From NCBI RefSeq assembly GCF_020544465.1, contig NZ_CP066126.1, forward strand, positions 3,348,001 through 3,412,000: DNA of 64,000 nt, written 5' to 3'. Shown one piece after another: positions 52,281 through 60,587 of this stretch. The notes beneath the pieces were generated by a model. It was not told where the DNA came from, made no database searches, and worked only from the letters and a program-made list of their open reading frames with translations. Made by a program: the position numbers and the translations under genes. Positions within the stretch are counted from its first letter, which is position 1. Every line of letters starts with the position of its first letter. This stretch comes from Chromobacterium rhizoryzae. Its GTDB lineage: Bacteria; Pseudomonadota; Gammaproteobacteria; Burkholderiales; Chromobacteriaceae.

Positions 52281-52303
52281 GGGCGGCGTTTTTAACGCCG
52301 CCC
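52281..52303 (-). terminator. Hairpin after the ABC-F gene
   Basis: GGGCGGCGTT-TTT-AACGCCGCCC is a perfect 10-bp stem 7 bases past the stop at 52310. No T run follows on the minus strand, so it may act as a weak or Rho-assisted terminator. Confidence 0.55.
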
Positions 52304-52309
52304 TTCGCG

Positions 52310-54025
52310 TTACAAGCCCAGCTCCCGTTCCAGCGCCCCCATCTCCCGCCGCCATTCACGCTGCAATTGCGGCTTCTGATGCTTGGGCTTGCGCGCCAGA
52401 TCCGCGCTCAGCAAGGCCTCCAGTTGATACAGGCGCTCCAGCTGCCGCTCCGCGCCCTTGGGAACGGACGCGTCGCCGGACGCCGTCGGCTGATCGGCCA
52501 CGGCCGCGACGGCCTGCGGAGTGAACAGCTGGGCGTAGGCGCCGGCGGCGTCCGGCCACTCGCGCAGCCGGCCCTCGCTGACCACCCAGAAGCGGTTGCA
52601 CGATTGTTCGATCAACTCGCGGTCGTGCGACACCAGCAGGAAGCCGCCGGCAAAGTCCGCCAGCGCCTCCGCCAGTTCCCGCTTGCCGTCCAGATCCAGG
52701 TGGTTGGTCGGCTCGTCCAGCCACAGCAGATGGTAGCTGGCCAGCGACAGCGCCAGGAACAGCAGCCGCGCGCGCTCTCCGCCGCTGAGAGTGGCCACGG
52801 TCTGTCCGTGGCGCGCATAGGCGAAACCGGCGGAAATCAGCGCCTGCCGCCGCTCCGCCTCGCTCAGCGGCGCGAAGGGGTACAGCGCGTCCGACAGCGC
52901 GGCCGCGTCGTCCAGCCGGCGCAGCGACTGATCGTAATACGCGACGCGCGCCGCCGGGTGCGGCCGCCAGCCCGCGCCGGCCTCGCCTTGCAGCCAGTCC
53001 TGCCAGCACTGGCGCAACAAGGAGGACTTGCCCGCGCCGTTGGCGCCCAGCAAGGCCACTTTGTCGCCGCTGCGCAGGCTCAGCTCGTCGGCCTCGAACA
53101 AGGCCGGCAAGCCGGGCGCGGCGCTCACCTGCAAGCCCTCGAAAGCCTGCAAGCGGTCCGCCGCCAGCGCTTGGCCTTGCAGCCGCAAGCGCCACGGACT
53201 GCCGCGGCTGACGAAGGCTTGCTCCTCCTTCAGCCGGTCCACCCGCTTCTGCATGGACTTGGCCTTGCGCACCAGCTTTTCGTTGTCGTGCTCGCGGCCC
53301 CAGATCGCCAGCCGCTTGCTGCTGGCGTTCAGACGGTCTATCTCCTTCTGCTCGCCGGCGCGGCGCGCGCGCGCGGCGTCGTCCGCCTCCGCCAGCGCGG
53401 CCCGCGCCTGGCTGCACGGCAGCTCGAAGCGGTACAGGCGCTGGTCCCGCAGAATCCAGCTGTGCGAAGTCACCGCGTCCAATAGCCGCGCGTCGTGGGA
53501 CACCAGGATGAAGCCGCCCTGCCAGCGGCGCAGAAAGTCTTCCAGCCACAGCAGCGACGGCAGGTCCAGATGGTTGCTGGGCTCGTCCAGCAGCAGCAGA
53601 TTGGGCTGGCGCAGCACCGCGCGCCCCAGCAGCAGCCGGGTGTGCTGGCCGCCGCTGAGACTGGCCGCCGGGGTGTCGGCCGCGGCCGACAATTCCAGTT
53701 CGTCCAGCAGGCTGTCCACCCGCCAGTGCTGCTCCGGCTGGCGGTCCACCGCCTCCAGCAGCGCCGAGCGCGCGCTTAAGCCCGCCAGCCTCGCCGGCAG
53801 GTGTTGCTCTACGTATTGCAGCCGGCACAGGCCGGCGTATTGCACCGCGCCTGCATTGGCTTCGCGCTGGCCGGCCAGCACGTCCAGCAAGCTGCTCTTG
53901 CCGCAGCCGTTATGGCCCAGCAGGCCGATGCGGTCGCCCAGTTTTACGGTAAAGGAAAGGTCCTGGAACAGCGGGCCGTGGCCGGCGTCCAGTTGCAGGG
54001 ATTGCGCGGAAATCAGGGTTGTCAT
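52310..54025 (-). CDS. ABC-F family ATPase
   Basis: A 571-residue soluble protein with two ABC ATPase domains and no membrane part, the ABC-F layout: Walker A GHNGCGKSS and GANGAGKSS, signatures LSGGQ and LSGGE, Walker B LLLLDEPSNHLDLP and LLWLDEPTNHLDLD. The 80-residue linker is rich in Lys, Arg and Glu (QKEIDRLNASSKRLAIWGRE). ABC-F proteins bind the ribosomal E site and rescue stalled or drug-blocked ribosomes. It is preceded by a leader with a short peptide ORF (54151-54237), which hints at translation-linked control. Confidence 0.92.
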   Translation of the reverse strand: MTTLISAQSLQLDAGHGPLFQDLSFTVKLGDRIGLLGHNGCGKSSLLDVLAGQREANAGAVQYAGLCRLQYVEQHLPARLAGLSARSALLEAVDRQPEQHWRVDSLLDELELSAAADTPAASLSGGQHTRLLLGRAVLRQPNLLLLDEPSNHLDLPSLLWLEDFLRRWQGGFILVSHDARLLDAVTSHSWILRDQRLYRFELPCSQARAALAEADDAARARRAGEQKEIDRLNASSKRLAIWGREHDNEKLVRKAKSMQKRVDRLKEEQAFVSRGSPWRLRLQGQALAADRLQAFEGLQVSAAPGLPALFEADELSLRSGDKVALLGANGAGKSSLLRQCWQDWLQGEAGAGWRPHPAARVAYYDQSLRRLDDAAALSDALYPFAPLSEAERRQALISAGFAYARHGQTVATLSGGERARLLFLALSLASYHLLWLDEPTNHLDLDGKRELAEALADFAGGFLLVSHDRELIEQSCNRFWVVSEGRLREWPDAAGAYAQLFTPQAVAAVADQPTASGDASVPKGAERQLERLYQLEALLSADLARKPKHQKPQLQREWRREMGALERELGL

Positions 54026-54150
54026 GCTCTTGCTCTCGTTTTTTCGGGACGTGGCAGTCCCTGTCAACAGGAGCGCTGGCGACAACATGGGAGTCGGGAA
54101 AGACTCGGCGAGTGAAACTCGAAGTGAAGAGTGGCTTTGCTCCGACCCGG
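54026..54150 (-). promoter_or_regulatory. Putative attenuator between leader ORF and ABC-F gene
   Basis: In the 125 bases between the leader stop and the ABC-F start, the minus strand can form CGAGT-TTC-ACTCG, GAGTC-TTTCCC-GACTC and GGGAC-TGCCAC-GTCCC, the last followed by GAAAAAACGAG. The first two share complementary segments and could be mutually exclusive. No experimental support is implied. Confidence 0.45.
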
Positions 54151-54237
54151 TTATCGCAGCGCGATGGAACTCGGGCAAGAGCCGGCAAATGCGCTAAACA
54201 AGCGAACCGACATTTCTGGGCGCGCAAATTGAAGCAT
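54151..54237 (-). CDS. Leader peptide ORF upstream of the ABC-F gene
   Basis: A 28-codon ORF on the minus strand, ATG 54237 to TAA 54151. It begins MLQFARPEMSVRLFSAFAG and ends CPSSIALR. A consensus Shine-Dalgarno AAGGAGGTAAAT stands 5 bases before the ATG, much stronger than those of neighbouring genes. A promoter TTTACA-N18-TTGAAT (54258-54287) fits just upstream. ABC-F resistance genes elsewhere are often controlled by ribosome stalling on such leaders; the same is inferred here, not shown. Confidence 0.6.
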   Translation of the reverse strand: MLQFARPEMSVRLFSAFAGSCPSSIALR

Positions 54238-54257
54238 ATTTACCTCCTTTCTTTTTT

Positions 54258-54287
54258 ATTCAAGGTGATGGAAACCCGAAGTGTAAA
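54258..54287 (-). promoter_or_regulatory. Predicted promoter of the leader ORF / ABC-F transcript
   Basis: On the minus strand TTTACA (54287-54282) and TTGAAT (54263-54258) are separated by 18 bp. The region 54240-54300 is AT-rich compared with its flanks. Confidence 0.5.
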
Positions 54288-54395
54288 CCAAGCGCGGCCG
54301 CCTATTCCAGTCCCGCCCGCGTCCGGCGACGCCGGCGGCGCGCTCCTGCTAGACTGGAGCGCCCTTCCCACCCCGCAATCACTCAAAGGCCCGCC

Positions 54396-54980
54396 ATGAC
54401 GCTCATCCGCCTGCAAGACTGCCCGCCCAGCCCGTGGAAAAACGGCGGCGGCAGCACCCGGCAATTGCTGATCTCCCCGGCCGGGGCCGGCCTGGACGAT
54501 TTCGACTACCGCGTCAGCCTGGCCAGCGTGGCCAGCGACGGGCCGTTCTCGCGCTTCGACGGCGTGGACCGGCAGTTGCTGATCCTGCAAGGCGCGGGGC
54601 TGGAGTTGGAATTGGACGGCCGCGGCCGTCTGCGGCTGACGCCGGGCGGCGAGCCGCTGGCCTTCGCCGGCGAAACCCCGGCGCAAAGCCGGCTGCTGGA
54701 CGGCCCGCTGACCGATTTCAACGTGATGACGCGGCGCGGCCGCTACCGCTCGCGCTTGGACAGGCTGACGCTGGACGGCGCGCTGGAATTACGCGCCGAC
54801 GCCGAGCTGACCCTGCTGCTGGCGCTGGAGGACGGCGCGCGGCTGTGGCATGACGGCCGGCCGCAGCCGCTGGCGGCCTGGGACGCCGCCGTCGCCCGGC
54901 GCGGCGAAACGCTGCGGCTGCAAGCCGCGCGACCGCTGTCGCTGTGGCAAGTGGAACTGGAAGCCGTCGATCCGGCCTGA
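54396..54980 (+). CDS. hutD: HutD/Ves-family protein
   Basis: A 194-residue cupin-like protein of the HutD/Ves family. The N-terminal PSPWKNGGGSTRQLL is the family signature, and YRVSLASVASDGPFSRFDGVDRQLLILQG follows. HutD is associated with histidine utilisation in pseudomonads, perhaps as a regulator limiting the pathway, but no hut gene is adjacent here, so the physiological link is not supported by context. Confidence 0.88.
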   Translation: MTLIRLQDCPPSPWKNGGGSTRQLLISPAGAGLDDFDYRVSLASVASDGPFSRFDGVDRQLLILQGAGLELELDGRGRLRLTPGGEPLAFAGETPAQSRLLDGPLTDFNVMTRRGRYRSRLDRLTLDGALELRADAELTLLLALEDGARLWHDGRPQPLAAWDAAVARRGETLRLQAARPLSLWQVELEAVDPA

Positions 54981-55048
54981 TCCGGCCTATAATCGTTTAG
55001 GCCGTTGAAATAGGCCAAAAGGCTTTTTCACCACAAAAGGAGATTCCC

Positions 55049-55408
55049 ATGGCATCACCTGTTTCCTATATCGAGATCGGCGCCGGAGACGCGGCCCCTG
55101 TCGGCGCCTTCTTCGCCGAACTGTTCGGCTGGAGCTTCCATCCGATGGGCACGGACGGCGGCGGCTGGTTTCAGGCCGGATCGATTAAAGCCGGCCTGCA
55201 CGGGGGGGATGCCGCGCCCCGGATCGATCTCTTCTTCCAGGTGCCGGACCTCACGGCCGCCGTGGAGCGCGTGCGGGCCTTGGGCGGCCAAATCGACGGC
55301 GGCATCGCGGAGGAGCCGGGCTTCGGCAAATTCGCTCAATGCCATGCGCCCGGCGGCCTGAGCTTTGGCTTGCATCAGCCCGAAGCCGCCGCGTCCGCGT
55401 CGACATAA
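55049..55408 (+). CDS. VOC-family (glyoxalase fold) protein
   Basis: A 119-residue single VOC-domain protein. Family marks: VSYIEIGAGDAAPVGAFFAELFGWSF, LFFQVPDLTAAVERVRALGG and PGFGKFAQCHAPGGLSFGLHQP. Such small glyoxalase-fold proteins include fosfomycin and bleomycin resistance types; the substrate is not evident. AGGAGATTCCC precedes the start. It is followed by a strong hairpin at 55440. Confidence 0.85.
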   Translation: MASPVSYIEIGAGDAAPVGAFFAELFGWSFHPMGTDGGGWFQAGSIKAGLHGGDAAPRIDLFFQVPDLTAAVERVRALGGQIDGGIAEEPGFGKFAQCHAPGGLSFGLHQPEAAASAST

Positions 55409-55439
55409 GCAAAGACCGGCGCCACGCCAACGACGGGAT

Positions 55440-55477
55440 CTCGGTCCGCCCCCGCCACGGAGCGCGGGCGGACCGAG
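55440..55477. terminator. Strong hairpin between convergent genes
   Basis: CTCGGTCCGCCC pairs perfectly with GGGCGGACCGAG (12-bp stem, 14-base loop). It lies between the VOC gene stop (55408) and the DUF1176 gene stop (55483). No T run follows on either strand. Confidence 0.6.
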
Positions 55478-55482
55478 CCCGC

Positions 55483-56469
55483 TTATTTCTGCCGCGTCAC
55501 CCAGCTGCGCAGCGACACGCCGCCGGGAATGCCGCGGCACTGCGGCGCCTCGGCGGCGTGCATCAGTTCGAAGCGGCCGCCGGTCCAGGCCCAGGCGCTG
55601 CTGACGTTGCAATCGCCTATGCCCCGCCCCTTGGCGTAGCTGCTGAGCACGCCCTGATTGAATTCGGCGTTCATCAAATAGGCGGCGTCGCCGTCGGCCA
55701 GCTTGGCCAGCGCCGGCCGATACGGCGGCTTATCGTTGGCTATCCACACGCTGAAGCCGCCCTGATAAGCGCCGCGGCCGCATTCGCGCAGCACCAGCAC
55801 CTTGTCGGAGCTCAAGCGGTGGACGTCTATCGTCGGGTTCTCCGCATCCGGCATATCCTCCCAGCAGCCGCGCTCGCGCACCGCTTTGAGAATGGGCGCC
55901 GCCAGCGCGGCGTCGCCGGGCCGGGCCGCCGCCGCCACCGGTTTCAGCAAAGGCGTCGGCAAGGCCGGCGGCACCGAGGCTTCCGGCTTCGCGCCCTTTT
56001 TTACCAGCGCGCCGGGCGTGCCCAGGCGGCCCTGGACCTCGTCCATCTTCAGCAAGGCGGCCTTGAGGCCGGCCAGCGACAGCGTCCATTGCAGCTTGCC
56101 GTCGCCTAGGCTGATCGCGTCCGCGTTGAGCATGCGCGGCAGCAGCTGCGCCATCTGCCCGGCGCTCAAGCTCTGCTCCGTTTTCAAGCCGCTCAGTTTG
56201 AAATCGCCCAGCCGCAGCGTCAGCGGCCCCGCCTTGCCGTCGTCGGCGTCCGCCGCGATCAACTCCCCGGTCAGCGGCGCATTGGGGCCGCCGTCGCGCT
56301 TGAGCAAGAGGCTGACCGGATTGTCGCCGTCCGCGGCCTGGGTGCCGTTGGCTTCGCAATGGCGGGTGTTGTCGCAGGCCACCGCCCAGTCCTTGTACGA
56401 CTCCGTCTTGGCCCATGCCGCGGCGGGCAGATTCAGCGCCGCCAAGGCGGCCATGATGTGTATTCGCAT
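55483..56469 (-). CDS. DUF1176 family secreted protein
   Basis: A 328-residue exported protein with a signal peptide (MRIHIMAALAALNLPAAAWA) and the DUF1176 layout: SYKDWAVACDNTRHCEANG near the mature N-terminus, a repeat-like middle, and a C-terminal CGRGAYQGGFSVWI and LMNAEFNQGVLSSYAKGRGIGDC. Its function is unknown. Several cysteines (DTRHC-type pairs) suggest disulfides in the periplasm. It stands alone between convergent and same-strand neighbours. Confidence 0.85.
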   Translation of the reverse strand: MRIHIMAALAALNLPAAAWAKTESYKDWAVACDNTRHCEANGTQAADGDNPVSLLLKRDGGPNAPLTGELIAADADDGKAGPLTLRLGDFKLSGLKTEQSLSAGQMAQLLPRMLNADAISLGDGKLQWTLSLAGLKAALLKMDEVQGRLGTPGALVKKGAKPEASVPPALPTPLLKPVAAAARPGDAALAAPILKAVRERGCWEDMPDAENPTIDVHRLSSDKVLVLRECGRGAYQGGFSVWIANDKPPYRPALAKLADGDAAYLMNAEFNQGVLSSYAKGRGIGDCNVSSAWAWTGGRFELMHAAEAPQCRGIPGGVSLRSWVTRQK

Positions 56470-56550
56470 GATTACCCTTCGTTGTATTCCATGCCGGCCG
56501 CGCAGCGGCGAGGCCAGACCGCCAAAGCGCAGCAGGCATGACGCAAACGC

Positions 56551-56922
56551 TCAGTCCCGCTGGCACACCCGGAGCCGATGCCCGTCCGGATCCAGCATCA
56601 GGAAAGTGCGGCCGAAGACCTCGGTGCTCGGCGGCTGCGCGATGCGCAGATCGGGATCGTTCCGCCAGACCTGATAGAGCTGGTCCACCGCCTCGCCGGA
56701 TGCCAGCATGATACCGGCTTCGACGAATCTCGGGACGTCGGCATGCGGCGCGTCCCCGCCGCTCCACAGGGCGAACAGCGCCTCGCCGCCGGCGCTGAAG
56801 GCGACGTAACGCGGGCTGACGAACACCGGATCGGCGGCGAACAAACGGCGGTACAGCGCGGCGGAGCGCTGGATATCCGTCGCATACAGCAATTGCAGAT
56901 TGGGTTGGGGGGTCAAGGTCAT
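56551..56922 (-). CDS. VOC-family (glyoxalase/bleomycin-resistance type) protein
   Basis: A 123-residue VOC-domain protein with LQLLYATDIQRSAALYRRLF at the N-terminus, GIMLASGEAVDQLYQVW in the centre and FGRTFLMLDPDGHRLRVCQRD at the end, the PDGH element being typical of the superfamily. The start ATGACCTTGACC follows AGGAGCAAGTC. It is 79 bp downstream of the DHA2 exporter gene, on the same strand; the pair could be a detoxification unit, which is inference. Confidence 0.86.
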   Translation of the reverse strand: MTLTPQPNLQLLYATDIQRSAALYRRLFAADPVFVSPRYVAFSAGGEALFALWSGGDAPHADVPRFVEAGIMLASGEAVDQLYQVWRNDPDLRIAQPPSTEVFGRTFLMLDPDGHRLRVCQRD

Positions 56923-57001
56923 GACTTGCTCCTTTTCACTGGAATGCGGCTTGCGCCGTGGAAAAGAACCAGTCTGCCTGCCCCCTGCTGACAGCGTGTC
57001 G

Positions 57002-58414
57002 TCAGCAGAGCGCGGCTTTTCTGCGCCCATGCGCCGACGCCAACAGCGCCAGCAGCATCAGCGCCGCCGCCAGCCCAAAAGCGGCGCGCGCGCCGGCGGC
57101 CACTTGCTGCGGCGCAGCGGCGGCGATGTCCGCGGCTCCGCTGGCCGCGGCGAACACCGCGCCCATCAAGGACGCGCCGGTGATCAAACCCAGATTGCGC
57201 GACAGACTGAGCAGGCCGGACACCAGGCCGCGCTGCCGCGCCGCGGCGCCGGTCAGCGCCTGAGTGTTGTTGGCGGCCTGGAACAAGGCGTAGGCGGCGG
57301 TGATCAGGGTCAGCGGCAACAGATAGCCGGCCAGGCCCAGGCTGGCCGGCAGCAAGGCCAGCGCCAGCGCGCCCGCGCCTATGCCCGCCAGGCCGGAACG
57401 CGCCGCGATGTCCGAGCCATAGCGGTCCACCATCCGCCCGGCCGGCACGCCGCTCAAGGCCGCCACCAGCGGCCCCAGCGACATCGCCAGGCCGACGCCG
57501 GCGGCGTCCAGGCCCAGCCCCCGCGCCAGATAGAACGGCCCCACCACCAGGGTGGCCATCATCACCGTGGACACCAGGGCGTTGCCGAGCAGACCGGCGG
57601 CCAGCGCCGGGTCTCTTAGCAGAGCCAGGTTCAGCAAGGGCGAGGCGGCCTTGGACTCGGCCCGCAAGAAGGCGCGGCCGCCGACGACGGCCGTCAGCAA
57701 CAAGACGGCGTTGAGCGCGCCGAAGCCCCCCTGGGCGTGATCGGGCTTCAGGGTCAAGCCCAGCGCGTAGGCGGCCAGGGTCAGCGCCAGCCAGCCGCTG
57801 CCGGCGAGGTCGAAACCGACGCGCTCGGCGGCGGGGCCGCTTGGCGCCGGCACGCTGCGCCAGATCAGGCCGAAAGCCAGCGCGCCCAGCGGCAACATCG
57901 GCCAGAACATCGCGCGCCAGCCAAAGCCCGCGATCAGCGCGCCGCCCAGCGACGGGCCCAGCGCGGTGCCGACGGCGGACATGGCGCCCAACAATCCCAT
58001 CGCCCGCCCCACTTCGCCCTGCGGGGCGATGTCCGCGACAAAAGCCATGCCCAGAGCCAGCATCAAGGCCGCGCCTACGCCCTGCAAGGCGCGTCCGGCG
58101 ATCAGCGCCCAGAAGGCGTCGGCCGCGCCGCAGCCGGCCGAGGCCGCGACGAACAAGGCGATGCCGGCCAGCAAGGCGCGCCGGCGGCCGAACTGATCGC
58201 CCAGCCGGCCGGCGTTGACGCTGGCCAGCGTGATCAGCAACAGATAGGCCAGCACCACCCATTGCGCTTGCTGGAAGCTGATCCGAAAGGCCGCGGCCAA
58301 GGCCGGCAGGCCGACGTTGGCCACGCTGGCGCCCAGCGAGGCCAGCAGGATAGACAGCGCCAGGCCGGCCAGCGCGGCGGAGGAAGAAGACGAAGAGGAT
58401 GGAGAAACAGACAT
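57002..58414 (-). CDS. MFS drug exporter, DHA2 (14-segment) type
   Basis: A 470-residue exporter with about fourteen hydrophobic segments, as in EmrB/QacA proteins. It opens with a Ser-rich stretch, then LALSILLASLGASVANVGLPALAAAF, the antiporter motif A GRLGDQFGRRRALLAG, and GRALQGVGAALMLALGMAFVA (motif C-like). The start ATGTCTGTTTCTC was chosen as GGGAG lies upstream. The divergent LysR gene at 58832 is its likely regulator, but two repeats separate them. Confidence 0.9.
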   Translation of the reverse strand: MSVSPSSSSSSSAALAGLALSILLASLGASVANVGLPALAAAFRISFQQAQWVVLAYLLLITLASVNAGRLGDQFGRRRALLAGIALFVAASAGCGAADAFWALIAGRALQGVGAALMLALGMAFVADIAPQGEVGRAMGLLGAMSAVGTALGPSLGGALIAGFGWRAMFWPMLPLGALAFGLIWRSVPAPSGPAAERVGFDLAGSGWLALTLAAYALGLTLKPDHAQGGFGALNAVLLLTAVVGGRAFLRAESKAASPLLNLALLRDPALAAGLLGNALVSTVMMATLVVGPFYLARGLGLDAAGVGLAMSLGPLVAALSGVPAGRMVDRYGSDIAARSGLAGIGAGALALALLPASLGLAGYLLPLTLITAAYALFQAANNTQALTGAAARQRGLVSGLLSLSRNLGLITGASLMGAVFAAASGAADIAAAAPQQVAAGARAAFGLAAALMLLALLASAHGRRKAALC

Positions 58415-58557
58415 GAGGGCGGCTCCCGCCCGCATCCGGCCCCGAACGCCGGGGCCGTCGACACGGACCCGATACAGGCTACGCCGCCGCCACAGCAGGC
58501 GGAAGACGCATGGTTTACACTAAATAGTTGCGTTTGGCGCCAGGTATCGCTGTACTA

Positions 58558-58669
58558 AGAGTGGCTAACAAAAATCAGTTTCACGACTGAGGCAAGGCGC
58601 GCCGACGCAGGCAGTACTTGAGTACGGCAAGTCGGCGCAACGCAGCATCAGGGGTTTGTTAGCCGCTCT
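58558..58669. repeat. Family 2 repeat, copy 2
   Basis: A 112-bp element. Ends AGAGTGGCTAACAAA and TTTGTTAGCCGCTCT are inverted repeats with one mismatch. The interior GAGGCAAGGCGCGCCGACGC, GCAGTACTTGAGTACGGC is shared with the copy at 27278-27363. Confidence 0.85.
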
Positions 58670-58671
58670 AA

Positions 58672-58818
58672 TGAGTCTGTGTACCATCTGCTGCGTTGCG
58701 GCGGGATTGTAGACAAGGGCGTTGAAAACGGCTTCGAAATGCTCATCTACCACGTGTACATTCCGCTTTCTCAGCCGTTTTCGTCTTGCCCTTGCTCGCG
58801 AGACATTGAATAGGCTCT
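58672..58818 (+). repeat. Family 1 repeat, full copy
   Basis: A 147-bp copy with somewhat worn ends (TGAGTCTGTGTACCATCTG and GACATTGAATAGGCTCT). The core ATGCTCATCTACCACGTGTAC then ATTCCGCTTTCTCAGCCG is intact. It directly abuts the family 2 element and lies 13 bp before the LysR start. Confidence 0.9.
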
Positions 58819-58831
58819 TTAAGGCGAAGCC

Positions 58832-59746
<915 letters not shown>

Positions 59747-59760
59747 AGCGCGCCGCTCTA

Positions 59761-59813
59761 AAAACCTGTTTACCTGCGTATCGCCGACGCGCAGCAGATC
59801 GTAAACAGGTTCT
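59761..59813 (-). repeat. Family 1 repeat, miniature (53 bp)
   Basis: AAAACCTGTTTACC joined to GATCGTAAACAGGTTCT with CGTATCGCCGACGCGCAGCA between: the two ends are kept, the middle is lost. It is the left border of a low-GC segment. Confidence 0.85.
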
Positions 59814-59924
59814 AAAGCGCTTCAGTAAGCTGGCGACTCCATGACTCGCTTCAACGCTGACTCGCTTACCAATCCATTAGGCAGCCAATCAACTTCTGAT
59901 CACTCATATTCAGTGAGGTAAAGT

Positions 59925-60404
59925 ATGCATAGTTTTTATAAGACACTGATGGTCACATCTTTTTGCTTAATTCCGGCAACTTGCTTTTCTTCTGAGAAAG
60001 GGGCTCAAATGAAATCAGATTCATTCGGCTATTATGATTTAAATATTGGCGATTATTCAGTGCCTGAACAACATCACGACCTGCCTAAAGAAGGGAATGG
60101 CCATATTGAAGTCAACTTGGATCGTATTTTTTCGATTACCTTTCCTGACAATCCCTCAACAGGAGCCTCTTGGGGCTTAAGGACACTTCCTGCGGAATTG
60201 ATGTTTCTGAGTTCCAGCCATAAACCATCTGACAAATGCGGCGTCGTCAACAATGAGGGCGTGCCGCCAGTTGGATGTGGCGGGTTTACAAGCTATATAT
60301 TTAAAGCGTTAGAAAAAGGAACCGGGACAGTAAGATTTGAGTATGGTCAACAGTGGAGCAAGGGCGCTAAAAAAGTCATAACGGTAAAAGTTACTGTTAA
60401 ATAA
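59925..60404 (+). CDS. Chagasin-family (I42) cysteine-protease inhibitor, exported
   Basis: A 159-residue protein with an N-terminal signal sequence (FYKTLMVTSFCLIPATCFS). The three loops that plug papain-type proteases are recognisable: NPSTGASW (76-83) for NPTTGY, VGCGGF (116-121) for the Gly-rich loop, and YGQQW (140-144) for RPW. The gene is strikingly AT-rich against its neighbours (ATTATGATTTAAATATTGG), and its codon use differs. It is bracketed by two family 1 repeats (59761-59813 and 60444-60587). Recent acquisition is inferred. GAGGTAAAGT precedes the start. Confidence 0.85.
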   Translation: MHSFYKTLMVTSFCLIPATCFSSEKGAQMKSDSFGYYDLNIGDYSVPEQHHDLPKEGNGHIEVNLDRIFSITFPDNPSTGASWGLRTLPAELMFLSSSHKPSDKCGVVNNEGVPPVGCGGFTSYIFKALEKGTGTVRFEYGQQWSKGAKKVITVKVTVK

Positions 60405-60443
60405 CGAAATAGTTCCGAGCGATCATATCGGCACTATTCTCTC

Positions 60444-60587
60444 AGAACCTGTTTACGATCTCGGGAGCTAAGGCGAGACAAGGCGAAAACGAGCGAAAAA
60501 GCGGAATGTACGCGTGGTATATAAGCATTTTGAGCTTGTACTCACCTGCAACGCTTCACAAAACGCGGCAGGCATTGAACCGGCTCT
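60444..60587 (-). repeat. Family 1 repeat, full copy
   Basis: A 144-bp copy in reverse orientation: AGAACCTGTTTACGATCTCG at the left, CATTGAACCGGCTCT at the right, and core GCGGAATGTACGCGTGGTAT. It is the right border of the low-GC chagasin segment and overlaps the phzF-like stop codon by two bases. Confidence 0.9.

Noticed and set aside
54396..54980. Histidine-utilisation locus
   Set aside because: Only hutD is present; hutU, hutH, hutI and hutC are not in the window.
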